A stretch of DNA of 64,000 bases from Deltaproteobacteria bacterium (GCA_015492245.1 WGFM01000017.1:121601-185600), one strand, 5' to 3'; numbered from the stretch's first letter, positions 52,517 through 62,164 are shown. The notes: generated by a model not told the origin, from the sequence alone. Numbers and translations: made by a program.

Positions 52517-52597
52517 CAACATAGAGACACCTTTTAAAACTATAATATACTGTATTGCGTATTCTGTCAAACAAAAATTTACCAACTCACGGAATTT

Positions 52598-53263
52598 ATG
52601 TCAACCCTTGGTGACAGGATAAAGTATGTAAGAGATGGCATCCTGAAGGTAAACCAGGCAGCCTTTGCAGACATCCTTGGTTTTTCCCGCAGTGCAACCA
52701 TCAGTGATTATGAGAAGAACAAGCGGAGTCCCGATATTGCCACCCTCTGCAAGATCGCAAGCCTTGGTTCTGTCTCTCTGGACTGGCTTCTTACAGGAAA
52801 AGGGCCTGTCTTTGTTTCAGAGGCAAAACCAGAGTATGCAAGGGAGGGTAGAAGCCCTGTCTATTGTCAGGAATATGTAACCATAGAGGTTTACGATATA
52901 AACCTGAGCAATACCGAGGAGTTCCCAGCAGGCGAGCCCGTGGAGGCCATATCCATACCAAAAAGTGACTACAGGCCAGGTCTTGTGGCGGTAAAGATAG
53001 AAGGAGAGAGCATGTCGCCATCCATAATGGATGGTGCGATAGTAGGAGTGGATACAAAGGACAAACACCTGGTAAGCGGAAAGCTCTATGCGGTCTACCT
53101 TAAATACGAGGGGGTTACCATAAAGAGGGTCTTTGTATATCCTGATCACATATTGCTCAAGCCTGACAACCCCACCTTTCCAGAGACAGCCATGCCCACG
53201 GGCACCCCAAAGGTGAGAGACCTCATCCTCGGCAGGGTAAAGTGGGTCTACCAGAGGTATTGA
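52598..53263 (+). CDS. CI/LexA-like repressor with S24 peptidase domain
   Basis: A 221-residue repressor. The N-terminal HTH (FADILGFSRSATISDYEKNK) is followed by VSLDWLLTGKGP and a linker. The C-terminal S24 domain has catalytic Ser in IEGESMSPSIMDG and catalytic Lys in YEGVTIKRV. Self-cleavage at an Ala/Cys-Gly site would inactivate it, as in lambda CI and LexA, but no obvious AG or CG cleavage site is visible in the linker. Divergent from the other repressor gene across 160 bases carrying two palindromes. It may be a domesticated prophage switch or a stress regulator. Confidence 0.83.
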   Translation: MSTLGDRIKYVRDGILKVNQAAFADILGFSRSATISDYEKNKRSPDIATLCKIASLGSVSLDWLLTGKGPVFVSEAKPEYAREGRSPVYCQEYVTIEVYDINLSNTEEFPAGEPVEAISIPKSDYRPGLVAVKIEGESMSPSIMDGAIVGVDTKDKHLVSGKLYAVYLKYEGVTIKRVFVYPDHILLKPDNPTFPETAMPTGTPKVRDLILGRVKWVYQRY

Positions 53264-53420
53264 ACCACACCAGATGGCCGCATGGATATTCTGCAGAAAA
53301 CCTTCCAGAACCCTGTTTTGCAATACAGAATTACTGAACAGGGATGGACATTCACAGCTGGGCCGGGAAGTCTCTGTATGAGCTGGCAGTTTTACCTGTG
53401 GGCTAAATGGTTCCGAAAGA

Positions 53421-53496
53421 TGGAGGCGGCGAGCGGATTCGAACCGCTGAATAGCAGTTTTGCAGACTGCCCCCTTAGCCACTTGGGTACGCCGCC
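53421..53496 (-). tRNA. tRNA-Cys (anticodon GCA)
   Basis: A 76-base tRNA on the minus strand with encoded CCA. The acceptor stem is GGCGGCG/CGCCGCC, the anticodon loop CTGCAAA sits between GCAGT and ACTGC, and the T arm contains GGTTCGAATCC. The discriminator base is U, as usual for tRNA-Cys. Confidence 0.96.
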
Positions 53497-53565
53497 ATGT
53501 AAAAAAATTATAGAACAGACAAAACCATATTGTCAAGCAATAGCCACCTGCCGGTCCAAAAGGGG

Positions 53566-53596
53566 TTGACGCACCACAGTGGTGCGGCCTTATAAT
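53566..53596 (+). promoter_or_regulatory. Promoter with palindromic operator between -35 and -10
   Basis: TTGACG (53566-53571) and TATAAT (53591-53596) are 19 bases apart. Almost the whole spacer is a perfect 15-bp palindrome GCACCAC-A-GTGGTGC (53571-53585). A 19-base spacer with a central dyad is the layout of MerR-type activators, which twist over-long promoters. A classical repressor site is also possible. Confidence 0.65.
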
Positions 53597-53639
53597 ATGA
53601 CATCCTCAATTTAAAAAGACCAAAAAAAGGAGGCAGACC

Positions 53640-54095
53640 ATGAAACACAGAACAACTCTCCTTGCAATCCTCATCTTCTCCCTGTTCCTGGGCGCTGGAT
53701 ACTCCCCTGCAGAGGAGGAACACCCCGGCGGGCATCCAGGCATCGCACTGGTGGAAAAGGATGCTGTAAAAAAGGCGATAGAGGAGTATATAGAGAAGGA
53801 TACAGAGCTCAAAGGCGGGTATTTTCTCCTCTGGGATGATAAAGAAAAACAGACACTGAGGCTTGAGTTCTCAAGGTTTCACGAAAAGGTAAGATACATA
53901 GAGGACGAAGGCGCATATTTTGTGTGCACAGACTTTATCTCTCTCGATAACAGAAGGCTCATAGATGTGGACTTCTGGCTGAAGCCCACAGAGGACGGTA
54001 GCCTCGAGGTAACCGCCATAAAGATACACAAGGTGAACAACCGTCCCAGGTTCATATACGAGAAAGACAGGATAAGACCCCTGGAACAACCATAG
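53640..54095 (+). CDS. Small exported protein of unknown function
   Basis: A 151-residue protein with a signal peptide (LLAILIFSLFLGAGYSPA), a short EEEHPGGHPG segment, and a soluble domain (ELKGGYFLLWDDKEKQTLRL, YFVCTDFISLDNRRLIDVDF). I recall similar uncharacterised periplasmic proteins in other anaerobes, but no function. AAAGGAGG lies 9 bases before the ATG. Its promoter has a palindrome in the spacer, so expression is likely switched by a dedicated regulator, perhaps in response to a metal or redox signal. Confidence 0.65.
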   Translation: MKHRTTLLAILIFSLFLGAGYSPAEEEHPGGHPGIALVEKDAVKKAIEEYIEKDTELKGGYFLLWDDKEKQTLRLEFSRFHEKVRYIEDEGAYFVCTDFISLDNRRLIDVDFWLKPTEDGSLEVTAIKIHKVNNRPRFIYEKDRIRPLEQP

Positions 54096-54147
54096 AGAGC
54101 AGAAGGAAAGGGAGGGGGTTTTTCTCCAATGAAACCATAATTTGAAT

Positions 54148-54176
54148 TTGACTTATATCATCTGTTCCTGTATAAT
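54148..54176 (+). promoter_or_regulatory. Sigma70 promoter of rpsU
   Basis: TTGACT (54148-54153), a 17-base spacer and a perfect TATAAT (54171-54176), one of the best promoters in the window. It leaves a leader of about 60 bases containing GACC-GGGTAT-GGTC. Confidence 0.72.
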
Positions 54177-54243
54177 AGGGCTTCTTAAAGACCGGGTATG
54201 GTCCGGGGACTATATTTGAGTAAAGAGGCGAGGGGGTGAATTT

Positions 54244-54450
54244 TTGACAGAGGTTAAGGTAATCGATGACCAGTTAGAGAAGGCTTTAAAGGTACTGAAA
54301 CGCAAACTTGCCCAGGATGGCACATTCAAGGAGATAAAGAAGAGAAGGTATTACGAAAAGCCCAGCGTTAAGAGAAAAAGAAAGCGACAGGAGGCACAGA
54401 AGCGTAGACTCAAGGCACTCAAAAAGGCGGCCAAAAGGACACAGGAGTAA
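54244..54450 (+). CDS. rpsU: 30S ribosomal protein S21
   Basis: A 68-residue basic protein: EKALKVLKRKLAQDGTFKEI then KKRRYYEKPSVKRKRKRQ, the family core. The start is a TTG preceded by GAGGGGGTG. It is transcribed alone from a strong promoter. The usual partners dnaG and rpoD are not adjacent here. Confidence 0.93.
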   Translation: MTEVKVIDDQLEKALKVLKRKLAQDGTFKEIKKRRYYEKPSVKRKRKRQEAQKRRLKALKKAAKRTQE

Positions 54451-54527
54451 ACAGGATGATGATTCCTTAAAAAGGGACTCTGTGTCTGAAATAAAGGGGG
54501 TGTGAGAAGCAGGAAGGTCAGTCTCCT

Positions 54528-56489
54528 TTACAGTCTGCTTTTGATGAGGTGTTCCACCACCTCGGGATCAGCAAGGGTGGAAAGGTCTCCCATGTGGGTG
54601 CTATCGCCGCTGGCTATCCTGCGAAGCACCCTTCGCATGATCTTTCCACTGCGGGTCTTTGGAAGCCCTGTTGCAAACTGGATCCTGTCTGGTTTTGCAA
54701 TGGGGCTTATCGTTTTCCTTATGTGTTCGGTAAGTTCTTCCCGCAGCCCTTCAGAGGGCTCGAGGCCCTCTTTCAGCACCACATAGGCATATATGCCCTC
54801 GCCTTTTACCTCGTGCGGGAAGCCCACCACCGCTGCTTCACTTACTGCAGGGTGTGCCACAAGGGCGCTCTCTATCTCCGCGGTGCCCAGCCTGTGGCCA
54901 CTCACATTGAGTACATCGTCTATACGGCCCATGAGCCACCAGTAGCCATCCTCGTCGATTCGAGCACCATCGCCTGTGAGGTAGTAGCCCGGAAAGCGGC
55001 TGAAGTAGACCTCCCTTAGCCTCCTGTTTTCCTCGTCCCCGAACATTCCCCTAAGCATCCCTGGCCATGGCCTATCTATTACAAGGTAGCCGCCTTCCCT
55101 TGTCTCTTTACCCTCCTCGTCGAGTATCTTTGGCACGATACCAAGAAACGGTTTTCCAGCAGAGCCCGGCTTCAGCGGGGTTGCCCCTGGAAGCGGGGTT
55201 ATAAGGATTCCACCTGTCTCTGTCTGCCACCAGGTGTCCACTATGGGAAGCCTGCCACGGCCCACCACCTGGTGGTACCACATCCATGCCTCGGGGTTTA
55301 TGGGCTCACCCACTGTGCCAAGCAGCCTGAGGCTCGAAAGCTCGTGCCTCTTTACCCATTCATCACCAAACCGCATGAGTGCCCTTATGGCCGTAGGTGC
55401 GGTGTAGATGATGTTCACCCTGTGTTTGTCCACTATCTGCCAGAAGCGGTCTGGTGCGGGCCAGGTGGGCACACCCTCGAACATGAGCGAGGTGGCCCCA
55501 CAGGCAAGGGGGCCATAGACAATGTAGCTGTGCCCCGTAACCCAGCCTATATCGGCCGTGCAGAAGTATGTGTCCTCTTCATGGTAGTCGAAGACCCACC
55601 TGAAGGTAAGGGCTGTATAGACCATGTATCCACCTGTTGTGTGCACCACACCCTTGGGCTTGCCCGTGGACCCACTGGTGTAGAGGATAAAGAGTGGGTC
55701 CTCTGAGTCCATCTCCTGGGGTGGAAAGTGGCTTCCATCGAATTTTTCCACCTCCTGGTGCCACCACAGGTCTCTACCTTCCACAAGGCCCACCTCTTTA
55801 CCCGTCCTTCTTACCACCACCACATGTTCCACTGTGGGGCAGTCCTCAAGGGCGGTATCACTGTTCTCCTTTAGAGGTATTCTCTTTCCACCCCTTATGC
55901 CCTCGTCAGCGGTTATAAGGAGTTTTGCCCTGCTGTCGTTTATCCTCTCTTTAAGAGAAGAGGGGCTGAACCCCCCGAAGACAACACTGTGTATGGCCCC
56001 TATCCTTGCACAGGCGAGCATGGCTATGGGAAGTTCTGGTATCATGGGCATGTATATGGTAACCCTGTCCCCTTTTTCCACACCAAGGCTTTTGAGCACC
56101 CTCGAGAAGCGGTTTACCTCGTAGTAGAGCTGCTGGTAGGTAAGGGTCCTGTAAGAGCCATCGTCTGCTTCCCATATGAGGGCTGCCTTGTTGCGCCGTG
56201 GGCCCTGGAGATGGCGGTCTATACAGTTGTAGGAGGCGTTTAGCTTCCCACCGATGAACCACCCAACATGGGGCTCCCTGAAGTCCCACTCCACGACCCT
56301 CTCCCACCTTCTGTACCAGCTTATGGTCTCCTCCGCCATCCTGTGCCAGAAACCCTCGGGGTCCTCTACAGACTCCCTGTAGAGAGTCTCGTATTCTTCC
56401 ATAGACTTTATGTGGGCCTTCTTGGAGAACCACTCGGGCGGGACAAACACCCTCTCTTCATGGGCAAGGACATCGATGGTCTCGGACAT
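54528..56489 (-). CDS. acs: Acetyl-CoA synthetase (AMP-forming)
   Basis: Activates acetate with ATP and CoA to acetyl-CoA, 653 residues. Adenylation core [19 protein letters not shown], substrate pocket [10 protein letters not shown], hinge [19 protein letters not shown], and the regulatory acetylation-site Lys in [11 protein letters not shown]. It has its own gap upstream. On the minus strand a perfect TTGACA (56557-56552) with a TATAGG 15 bases on is a weak candidate promoter. GGGAGGTG lies before the ATG. Confidence 0.95.
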   Translation of the reverse strand: MSETIDVLAHEERVFVPPEWFSKKAHIKSMEEYETLYRESVEDPEGFWHRMAEETISWYRRWERVVEWDFREPHVGWFIGGKLNASYNCIDRHLQGPRRNKAALIWEADDGSYRTLTYQQLYYEVNRFSRVLKSLGVEKGDRVTIYMPMIPELPIAMLACARIGAIHSVVFGGFSPSSLKERINDSRAKLLITADEGIRGGKRIPLKENSDTALEDCPTVEHVVVVRRTGKEVGLVEGRDLWWHQEVEKFDGSHFPPQEMDSEDPLFILYTSGSTGKPKGVVHTTGGYMVYTALTFRWVFDYHEEDTYFCTADIGWVTGHSYIVYGPLACGATSLMFEGVPTWPAPDRFWQIVDKHRVNIIYTAPTAIRALMRFGDEWVKRHELSSLRLLGTVGEPINPEAWMWYHQVVGRGRLPIVDTWWQTETGGILITPLPGATPLKPGSAGKPFLGIVPKILDEEGKETREGGYLVIDRPWPGMLRGMFGDEENRRLREVYFSRFPGYYLTGDGARIDEDGYWWLMGRIDDVLNVSGHRLGTAEIESALVAHPAVSEAAVVGFPHEVKGEGIYAYVVLKEGLEPSEGLREELTEHIRKTISPIAKPDRIQFATGLPKTRSGKIMRRVLRRIASGDSTHMGDLSTLADPEVVEHLIKSRL

Positions 56490-56573
56490 CTTTCACCTCC
56501 CTGAAAACGAAGGGCCTTTATAACCAAAAGCCTATACAGAAAACCCATTTATGTCAAGACAAAGAAAAACCTG

Positions 56574-56604
56574 TTGACTCCACCCCACTTAATATGGATA
56601 AAAT
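56574..56604 (+). promoter_or_regulatory. Possible promoter of the nucleotide-sugar operon
   Basis: TTGACT (56574-56579) is followed by GATAAAAT at 56597-56604, giving a -10 of GATAAA with a 17-base spacer or TAAAAT with 19. It lies 34 bases before the rfbD start. Confidence 0.45.
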
Positions 56605-56637
56605 GTAATCTATCCTGACAAAAGGGGCAAAAAGCAT

Positions 56638-57519
56638 ATGAAGCTGATCGTAACCGGTGCAAAGGGTATGCTTGCGGGAGACCTCCTTCCCCTTCTGGAA
56701 GACTACGAGGTAAGGGCCTTCACAAAAGAAGAGCTGGACATAAGGGACGAGGAGGCCATAAGGGCTGCCCTTGCCGAGGAAAATCCCCACATCCTCGTGA
56801 ACTGTGCTGCCTATACCAATGTGGATGGTGCGGAAGACGAAGAGGAGATGGCCTATACCATAAACGCCCGTGCCCCCGGGTTCCTTGCACAGGAGTGTAA
56901 AAGGATAGGGGCAAGGCTTGTGCACATATCCACAGACTTCGTCTTCGACGGCTCAAAGCCCAGGCCCTACACGGAAGAGGACCTGCCGAAACCCCTTAAC
57001 TTCTACGGCCTATCGAAACTCGATGGAGAAAGGGAGATACAGAAACATACGGACAACTTCGTTATAATACGAACCTCCTGGCTCTACGGACACAGGGGCA
57101 AGAACTTTCCCAAGACCATACTTACAAGGGCAGGAGAGCTTGAGGAACTCAGGGTGGTCTATGACCAGGTTGGCACCCCCACCTATACGGTAGACCTTGC
57201 CCATGCCATAGTTGAGCTGCTCTCTGCACCTGCGGGCATATACAACTTTTCGAACGAAGGGGTTGCAAGCTGGTACGATTTTGCCTATAACATTGTGGAG
57301 CTTGCAAAAAAGGAGGCAGTGGCCCTCAGGGTAAAGACCATAAGGCCCATACTTTCAGAGGAACTCAACCTCAAGGCAACGAGGCCCCACTACTCGGTGC
57401 TCCATAAGGATAAGTACCGTAGATACACAGGCCTGCCGATACCACACTGGCTCGATGGGCTCGAACGATGGCTCTCTCGAGAGCTTCGGGCCAGAAAAAA
57501 CGAAGGAGATGTAAGATGA
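56638..57519 (+). CDS. rfbD: dTDP-4-dehydrorhamnose reductase
   Basis: Last step of dTDP-L-rhamnose synthesis, 293 residues. Rossmann start KLIVTGAKGMLAGDLLPLL, family NCAAYTNVDGAEDEEE, STDFVFDGSKPRPYTEED, and catalytic YGLSKLDGE (YxxxK). It overlaps rfbB by 4 bases. The sugar would feed surface polysaccharide. The nucleotidyltransferase (RfbA) and epimerase (RfbC) genes are not in the window. Confidence 0.9.
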   Translation: MKLIVTGAKGMLAGDLLPLLEDYEVRAFTKEELDIRDEEAIRAALAEENPHILVNCAAYTNVDGAEDEEEMAYTINARAPGFLAQECKRIGARLVHISTDFVFDGSKPRPYTEEDLPKPLNFYGLSKLDGEREIQKHTDNFVIIRTSWLYGHRGKNFPKTILTRAGELEELRVVYDQVGTPTYTVDLAHAIVELLSAPAGIYNFSNEGVASWYDFAYNIVELAKKEAVALRVKTIRPILSEELNLKATRPHYSVLHKDKYRRYTGLPIPHWLDGLERWLSRELRARKNEGDVR

Positions 57520-58568
57520 ATATCCTCGTTACAGGGGGAGCAGGCTTCATCGGTTCGAACTTCGTTAGATACCTGCTCGAGAGATACCCGCACTACAGGG
57601 TCATAAACCTGGACAAGCTCACCTTTGGTGGCAGCATCGAGAACATAAGGGACATGGAGGACAACCCGAACCACATATTCATAAAGGGGGATATATGCGA
57701 TAAGGGGCTCGTAGAGGAGATATTCAGGGAGTACAGGCCTGATGGTGTGATCCACTTTGCAGCCCAGAGCCATGTGGACCGCTCCATACTCGAGCCAGAA
57801 GAATTTCTCAACACGAACATCCTTGGCACATTCACCCTCGTCGATGCCGCAAGAAAGGGGTGGCAAAAGGATACAGACAGGAGGAGGGTCTTCCTTAATG
57901 TGAGCACCGACGAGGTATACGGCTCCATAGAAGAGGGCTCCTTCAAGGAGGACTCCACCTACGCACCCAACAGCCCCTATTCGGCCTCCAAGGCAGGGGC
58001 AGACCACCTGGTGCGGGCCTACTGCAAGACCTATGGGCTACCGGCAATAACCACCCATACCACGAACAACTTCGGGCCCTACCAGATGCCGGAAAAACTC
58101 ATACCCCTTGTGATACTCAACGCAGTGGAGGGCAAGGAACTGCCCATATACGGGGATGGCCGCAATGTAAGGGACTGGCTCTATGTTCTCGATCACTGCA
58201 CGGCCATCGATACGGTCTTTCATCGTGGAAGGATAGGCCAGACCTACAACATAGGGGCAAATAACGAGTGGCACAACATAGAGCTTGTAAGGCTCATCTG
58301 CTCCATACTGGATGAGCTGCTTCCCGACTCTCCGCACAGACCACACGAAGGGCTCATAAGGTTTGTGAAAGACAGGCCCGCACATGACAGGAGATACTCC
58401 ATAGACCCCTCTAAGATTATGACAGAGCTTGACTGGAAGCCAGCCCACAGGTTCGAAGATGCACTGAGGGACACTGTAAGATGGTATCTTAAGAGCCGCA
58501 CATGGTGCGACAGGGTGAGAGACGAGGAATACCAGAAATACTACGAGAAAAACTACTCGGGGAGATAG
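57516..58568 (+). CDS. rfbB: dTDP-glucose 4,6-dehydratase
   Basis: Converts dTDP-glucose to the 4-keto-6-deoxy sugar, 350 residues. NAD site NILVTGGAGFIGSNFVRYLL, FAAQSHVDRSI, STDEVYGSIEEG, catalytic YSASKAGADHLVRAY, and TTNNFGPYQMPEKLIPL. The ATG at 57516 follows GGAG and overlaps the rfbD stop. It is followed by UDP-glucose dehydrogenase after 7 bases. Confidence 0.95.
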   Translation: MNILVTGGAGFIGSNFVRYLLERYPHYRVINLDKLTFGGSIENIRDMEDNPNHIFIKGDICDKGLVEEIFREYRPDGVIHFAAQSHVDRSILEPEEFLNTNILGTFTLVDAARKGWQKDTDRRRVFLNVSTDEVYGSIEEGSFKEDSTYAPNSPYSASKAGADHLVRAYCKTYGLPAITTHTTNNFGPYQMPEKLIPLVILNAVEGKELPIYGDGRNVRDWLYVLDHCTAIDTVFHRGRIGQTYNIGANNEWHNIELVRLICSILDELLPDSPHRPHEGLIRFVKDRPAHDRRYSIDPSKIMTELDWKPAHRFEDALRDTVRWYLKSRTWCDRVRDEEYQKYYEKNYSGR

Positions 58569-58575
58569 GACACAC

Positions 58576-59883
58576 ATGAACATGGCGATCATAGGCACGG
58601 GCTATGTGGGGCTTGTAACAGGGGCATGCTTTGCGGACTTTGGCGTGAATGTTGTCTGCGTGGACAAGGACAGAGAGAAGATAGAAAGACTCAAGAGGGC
58701 AGAAATCCCCATATACGAGCCGGGCCTGAAGGAACTTGTTGAAAAGAACATGCGAGAAGGCAGGCTCTCCTTTACCACAGACATAGAGGATGCCATAAGG
58801 AGGTCCCTCGTTATAATGATAGCCGTTGGCACCCCTCCCCGTGGCGATGGCTCTACAGACCTTCGCTATGTGGAAGAGGTGGCAAGGACCATCGCAAGAA
58901 ACCTCAACGGCTACAAGGTTGTCGTAACAAAGAGCACCGTGCCTGTGGGAACAGGTAGCCTTGTGGAGAAGATAATAAGAGAGGAGTGCCCCGCAGGCCA
59001 CAGGTTCGATGTGGCCTCGAACCCCGAGTTCCTCAGAGAGGGCTCTGCTGTTGAGGACTTCATGAGGCCTGATCGCGTGGTAATAGGTGCAAAGACCGAG
59101 CAGGCAAAGGCGATCCTTAAAGACCTCTATGCCCCGCTGTACCTTATAGAGACCCCCTTTGTTGTAACCGACATAGAGACGGCAGAGCTTATAAAGTATG
59201 CCTCCAATGCCTTTCTGGCACTTAAGATTTCCTTTATAAACGAGATTGCAAACCTCTGTGAGCTGGTTGGTGCCGATGTGCATGTGGTGGCAAAGGCCAT
59301 GGGACTCGACAGAAGGATAGGCCCCAAGTTTCTCCACCCCGGCCCGGGCTTCGGTGGGTCCTGCCTGCCAAAGGATACCATGGGGCTTCTGAACATAGCA
59401 AGGAAGGAGGGCTACCAGTTCAGGCTCATGGATGCTGTTGTAAAGATAAACCAGGAGCAGAGGCTGCGCATGAAGGAAAAGGTAAAACAGATGGTGGGCA
59501 CAGGGCTTGAGGGGAAGACAATCGGTGTTCTGGGGCTTACATTCAAGCCGAATACAGACGACATAAGGGAATCCCCCGCAATGGATATAATAAGGCTTTT
59601 GCTCGAAGAAGGGGCGGCCATAAAGTGCTATGACCCTGCGGGCATGCCCAATGCAAGGGGAGAACTGGGCAACAGCGTTGAATACTGTGGTGATTCCTAC
59701 GATACCGCAAAGGGTGCAGACTGCCTTGTTATAGCCACAGAATGGAACCAGTTCAGAAACCTCGATATGGAGCGCATAAAGGGGCTTTTGAAAGAGCCTG
59801 TTGTTGTGGACCTGAGGAATGTCTACAACCCACAGAAGATGCGCCGGGCAGGGTTTAAATACACATCTGTGGGAAGATGTTGA
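58576..59883 (+). CDS. ugd: UDP-glucose 6-dehydrogenase
   Basis: Oxidises UDP-glucose to UDP-glucuronate in two NAD-dependent steps, 435 residues. N-terminal AIIGTGYVGLVTGACFADFG, EIANLCELVGADV, and catalytic Cys in PGPGFGGSCLPKDTMGL. The C-terminal domain has LTFKPNTDDIRESPAMDI. The related GDP-mannose dehydrogenases share the fold, but the motifs fit UDP-glucose. It overlaps the next gene by 7 bases. Confidence 0.92.
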   Translation: MNMAIIGTGYVGLVTGACFADFGVNVVCVDKDREKIERLKRAEIPIYEPGLKELVEKNMREGRLSFTTDIEDAIRRSLVIMIAVGTPPRGDGSTDLRYVEEVARTIARNLNGYKVVVTKSTVPVGTGSLVEKIIREECPAGHRFDVASNPEFLREGSAVEDFMRPDRVVIGAKTEQAKAILKDLYAPLYLIETPFVVTDIETAELIKYASNAFLALKISFINEIANLCELVGADVHVVAKAMGLDRRIGPKFLHPGPGFGGSCLPKDTMGLLNIARKEGYQFRLMDAVVKINQEQRLRMKEKVKQMVGTGLEGKTIGVLGLTFKPNTDDIRESPAMDIIRLLLEEGAAIKCYDPAGMPNARGELGNSVEYCGDSYDTAKGADCLVIATEWNQFRNLDMERIKGLLKEPVVVDLRNVYNPQKMRRAGFKYTSVGRC

Positions 59884-60407
59884 AGGAAGAGCAGAAATTC
59901 ATCCCCTTTATGTCCCCCCAGCAGATAGCCTCCACCGTGGCAGGCCTTGCAAGGGTCGTGGAGAAGGACTATGTCCACACCGTACCCCTGGTGATAGGGG
60001 TGCTCAAAGGGGCAGCCCTTTTTACGGCAGACCTTGTAAGAAACCTCCACATGGAGCTCGAGCTCGACTTTATCCAGGTTGAACGCTATGGCAGACACCC
60101 CCAACCACAGCCCACCGTAACCATAGTGCACGATGTAACCTTCCCGGTTGAAGGCAGGGATGTGCTCCTGGTAGAGGACATTGTGGACAGGGGCATAACC
60201 GTAAAGGCCTTGCGAGAACACATGGAACGAAAGGGTGCGCGCTCTGTGAAGGTATGCACCCTCCTTTTAAGAGAGGACTCCCCTGTGAAGGATTCCATAG
60301 AATATGCAGGCACAGGGGTGGACAGGGGGTTCCTTGTGGGCTATGGTATGGATTACAGGGAGAAGTTCAGAAACCTCGAAGGTCTCTACATTCTGGAGGG
60401 CCTGTAG
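59877..60407 (+). CDS. hpt: Hypoxanthine phosphoribosyltransferase
   Basis: Purine salvage enzyme joining hypoxanthine or guanine with PRPP, 176 residues. The PRPP-binding motif is VLLVEDIVDRGITVKAL, N-terminal VIGVLKGAALFTADLVR forms the PPi loop, and the C-terminal VDRGFLVGYGMDYREKFR completes the site. It overlaps ugd by 7 bases although the pathways are unrelated. With MTA phosphorylase it shows active purine salvage. Confidence 0.92.
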   Translation: MLKEEQKFIPFMSPQQIASTVAGLARVVEKDYVHTVPLVIGVLKGAALFTADLVRNLHMELELDFIQVERYGRHPQPQPTVTIVHDVTFPVEGRDVLLVEDIVDRGITVKALREHMERKGARSVKVCTLLLREDSPVKDSIEYAGTGVDRGFLVGYGMDYREKFRNLEGLYILEGL

Positions 60408-60492
60408 GACAGGCTCTCTGTCTATCATGGACAAAAAGGCAGGGGAGAGCCTTACGGAAAGCCCTTTCAAACACTGTGGGAGCCATCGGACA

Positions 60493-62055
60493 ATGAAGCT
60501 ACCAGCCCCCATAGGGGCACTGCTTGAGCCAGGGGCATATCCTGAACATCCCCGGTGGGTAAGGCTCCTTCAGACCCACATATCCTACATATTCCTTACC
60601 CCACAGTATGTATACAAGATAAAAAAGCCCGTTGACTTCGGGTTTCTCAACTTCACAACCCTTGAAAGAAGGCTATACTTTCTTAAAGAAGAGCTGAGGC
60701 TTAACCGCAGGCTTGCCCCCACCACCTACATAGAGGTGGTGCCAGTGGCAAGAACCAGAAGGGGCTACCGCGTGGGAGAAGAGAGGGGCACCGTTGTTGA
60801 ATATGCCCTCAAGATGCGCCACCTCCGGGAGGATACAATGCTCCACAACCTTCTCCGTGAGGATACCCTTCCACCACACACCATAGAGCGGGTGGCACAC
60901 CTTATAGCCCGTTTCCACAAAGGGGCAAGAACCTCTCCCTACATATCGAGCTTTGGCAGACCCGAAAGGATACTTAAAAACATAGAAGAGAACTTCCGCC
61001 AGGTGGCCCCCTTTATGGGAACCACCATAAGCAGAGATCGCTTCGAGGAGATACAGGCCCTTACCCTTGAGTTTATGAAGACCCACCACCGTCTTTTCGA
61101 AAGGCGCACAAAAAGGGGCCTTGTAAGGGACTGCCATGGAGACCTCCACTGCGAACACATCGCCATGGAGGATGGCATCGAGATATTCGACTGCATAGAG
61201 TTCAACCGCAGGTTTCGCTACAGTGATACCGTGTGTGATATGGCCTTCCTCTCGATGGACATGGATTTTAGAGGCAGGCCAGACCTTGCAAGCAAGTTCG
61301 AGGAAGCTTATTTCAACGATACAAAAGATGGAGAGGGCAGGAAGCTGCTCCATTTCTACAAGGCATACAGGGCCTATATAAGGGGCAAGGTAGAGGGCTT
61401 CAGGCTCCTTGAGCCCGAAGAGACCGAAGAGGACAAACGCACAGCCCTTGTCAACGCAGTCCGCTTCTTTGAACTTGCCTGCCAGTACCTTAAGGGCCAA
61501 AGGAGGCCCTATCTTCTCGTTGTCTGCGGGCTTACGGGCACGGGAAAGTCTGCCCTTGCAGAGGCCATCAGGGAGAGGCTCTGGGGTGTCAAGCTCCTCT
61601 CAACCGACGCTGTAAGAAGAGGGCTCTTCGGTATCCCTGAAGATGAGCATCGGCGTACCAGCTACGGCAGGGGTATATACACGAGGGAGGCAAGGGACAG
61701 GGTCTACCAGGAACTCCTTAAGGAGGCAGCCCTGTGGCTACGAAGGGGAAGACCGGTGGTGGCGGATGGAACCTTCTCAAAAAGGGCCTACCTTGAGCTT
61801 GCAAAAAAATGTGCAAAGAGGAGTGGGGCAGACCTCTATCTGGTCGAATGCGTGCTCGAAGAAGAAGAGATAAGGAAAAGAATAACAAAGAGGCAGAAGG
61901 AGAAGACCCTCTCAGATGCCACATGGCAGACCTACTTAAGGCAGAAAGAAGAGAGCCAGCCCATAGAGGCACCCACCATGAGGCTTTCAACCCTTGGCCC
62001 ACCCGTTGAGCTTGCAGATAGAATAATATCCACCATACTTACAAGAAGGGTTTAG
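60493..62055 (+). CDS. Two-domain kinase: aminoglycoside phosphotransferase fold plus AAA_33 P-loop kinase
   Basis: About 520 residues. Residues 1 to about 330 are APH/choline-kinase-like: YKIKKPVDFGFLNF, catalytic loop VRDCHGDLHCEHIAM, and metal-site DCIEFNRRFRYSDTVCDMAF. The rest is a small P-loop kinase domain with Walker A GLTGTGKSALAEAI and lid RKRITKRQKEK. Proteins of this double form are common but uncharacterised; a sugar or small-molecule kinase is likely. I chose the ATG at 60493, where the family sequence begins. An ATG at 60427 is possible, and further upstream frame overlaps hpt. Confidence 0.82.
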   Translation: MKLPAPIGALLEPGAYPEHPRWVRLLQTHISYIFLTPQYVYKIKKPVDFGFLNFTTLERRLYFLKEELRLNRRLAPTTYIEVVPVARTRRGYRVGEERGTVVEYALKMRHLREDTMLHNLLREDTLPPHTIERVAHLIARFHKGARTSPYISSFGRPERILKNIEENFRQVAPFMGTTISRDRFEEIQALTLEFMKTHHRLFERRTKRGLVRDCHGDLHCEHIAMEDGIEIFDCIEFNRRFRYSDTVCDMAFLSMDMDFRGRPDLASKFEEAYFNDTKDGEGRKLLHFYKAYRAYIRGKVEGFRLLEPEETEEDKRTALVNAVRFFELACQYLKGQRRPYLLVVCGLTGTGKSALAEAIRERLWGVKLLSTDAVRRGLFGIPEDEHRRTSYGRGIYTREARDRVYQELLKEAALWLRRGRPVVADGTFSKRAYLELAKKCAKRSGADLYLVECVLEEEEIRKRITKRQKEKTLSDATWQTYLRQKEESQPIEAPTMRLSTLGPPVELADRIISTILTRRV

Positions 62056-62164
62056 CAGCAAACAGAGAAGTGTTGATTTTTATCATGGCAATGAAATAAA
62101 ATAGCTGATATTTTTTTTCTTTTAAGCTTTCGGTATATTATGCTGTCAAGGAGGACTCTGTAGG

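Larger units (their letters stand above)
53264..53639. other. Intergenic region with tRNA-Cys and a promoter
   Basis: This 376-base gap holds tRNA-Cys on the minus strand (53421-53496) and the promoter/operator of the next gene (53566-53596). Bases 53264-53420 show no open frame of note, no strong hairpin and no recognised motif. Confidence 0.6.
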
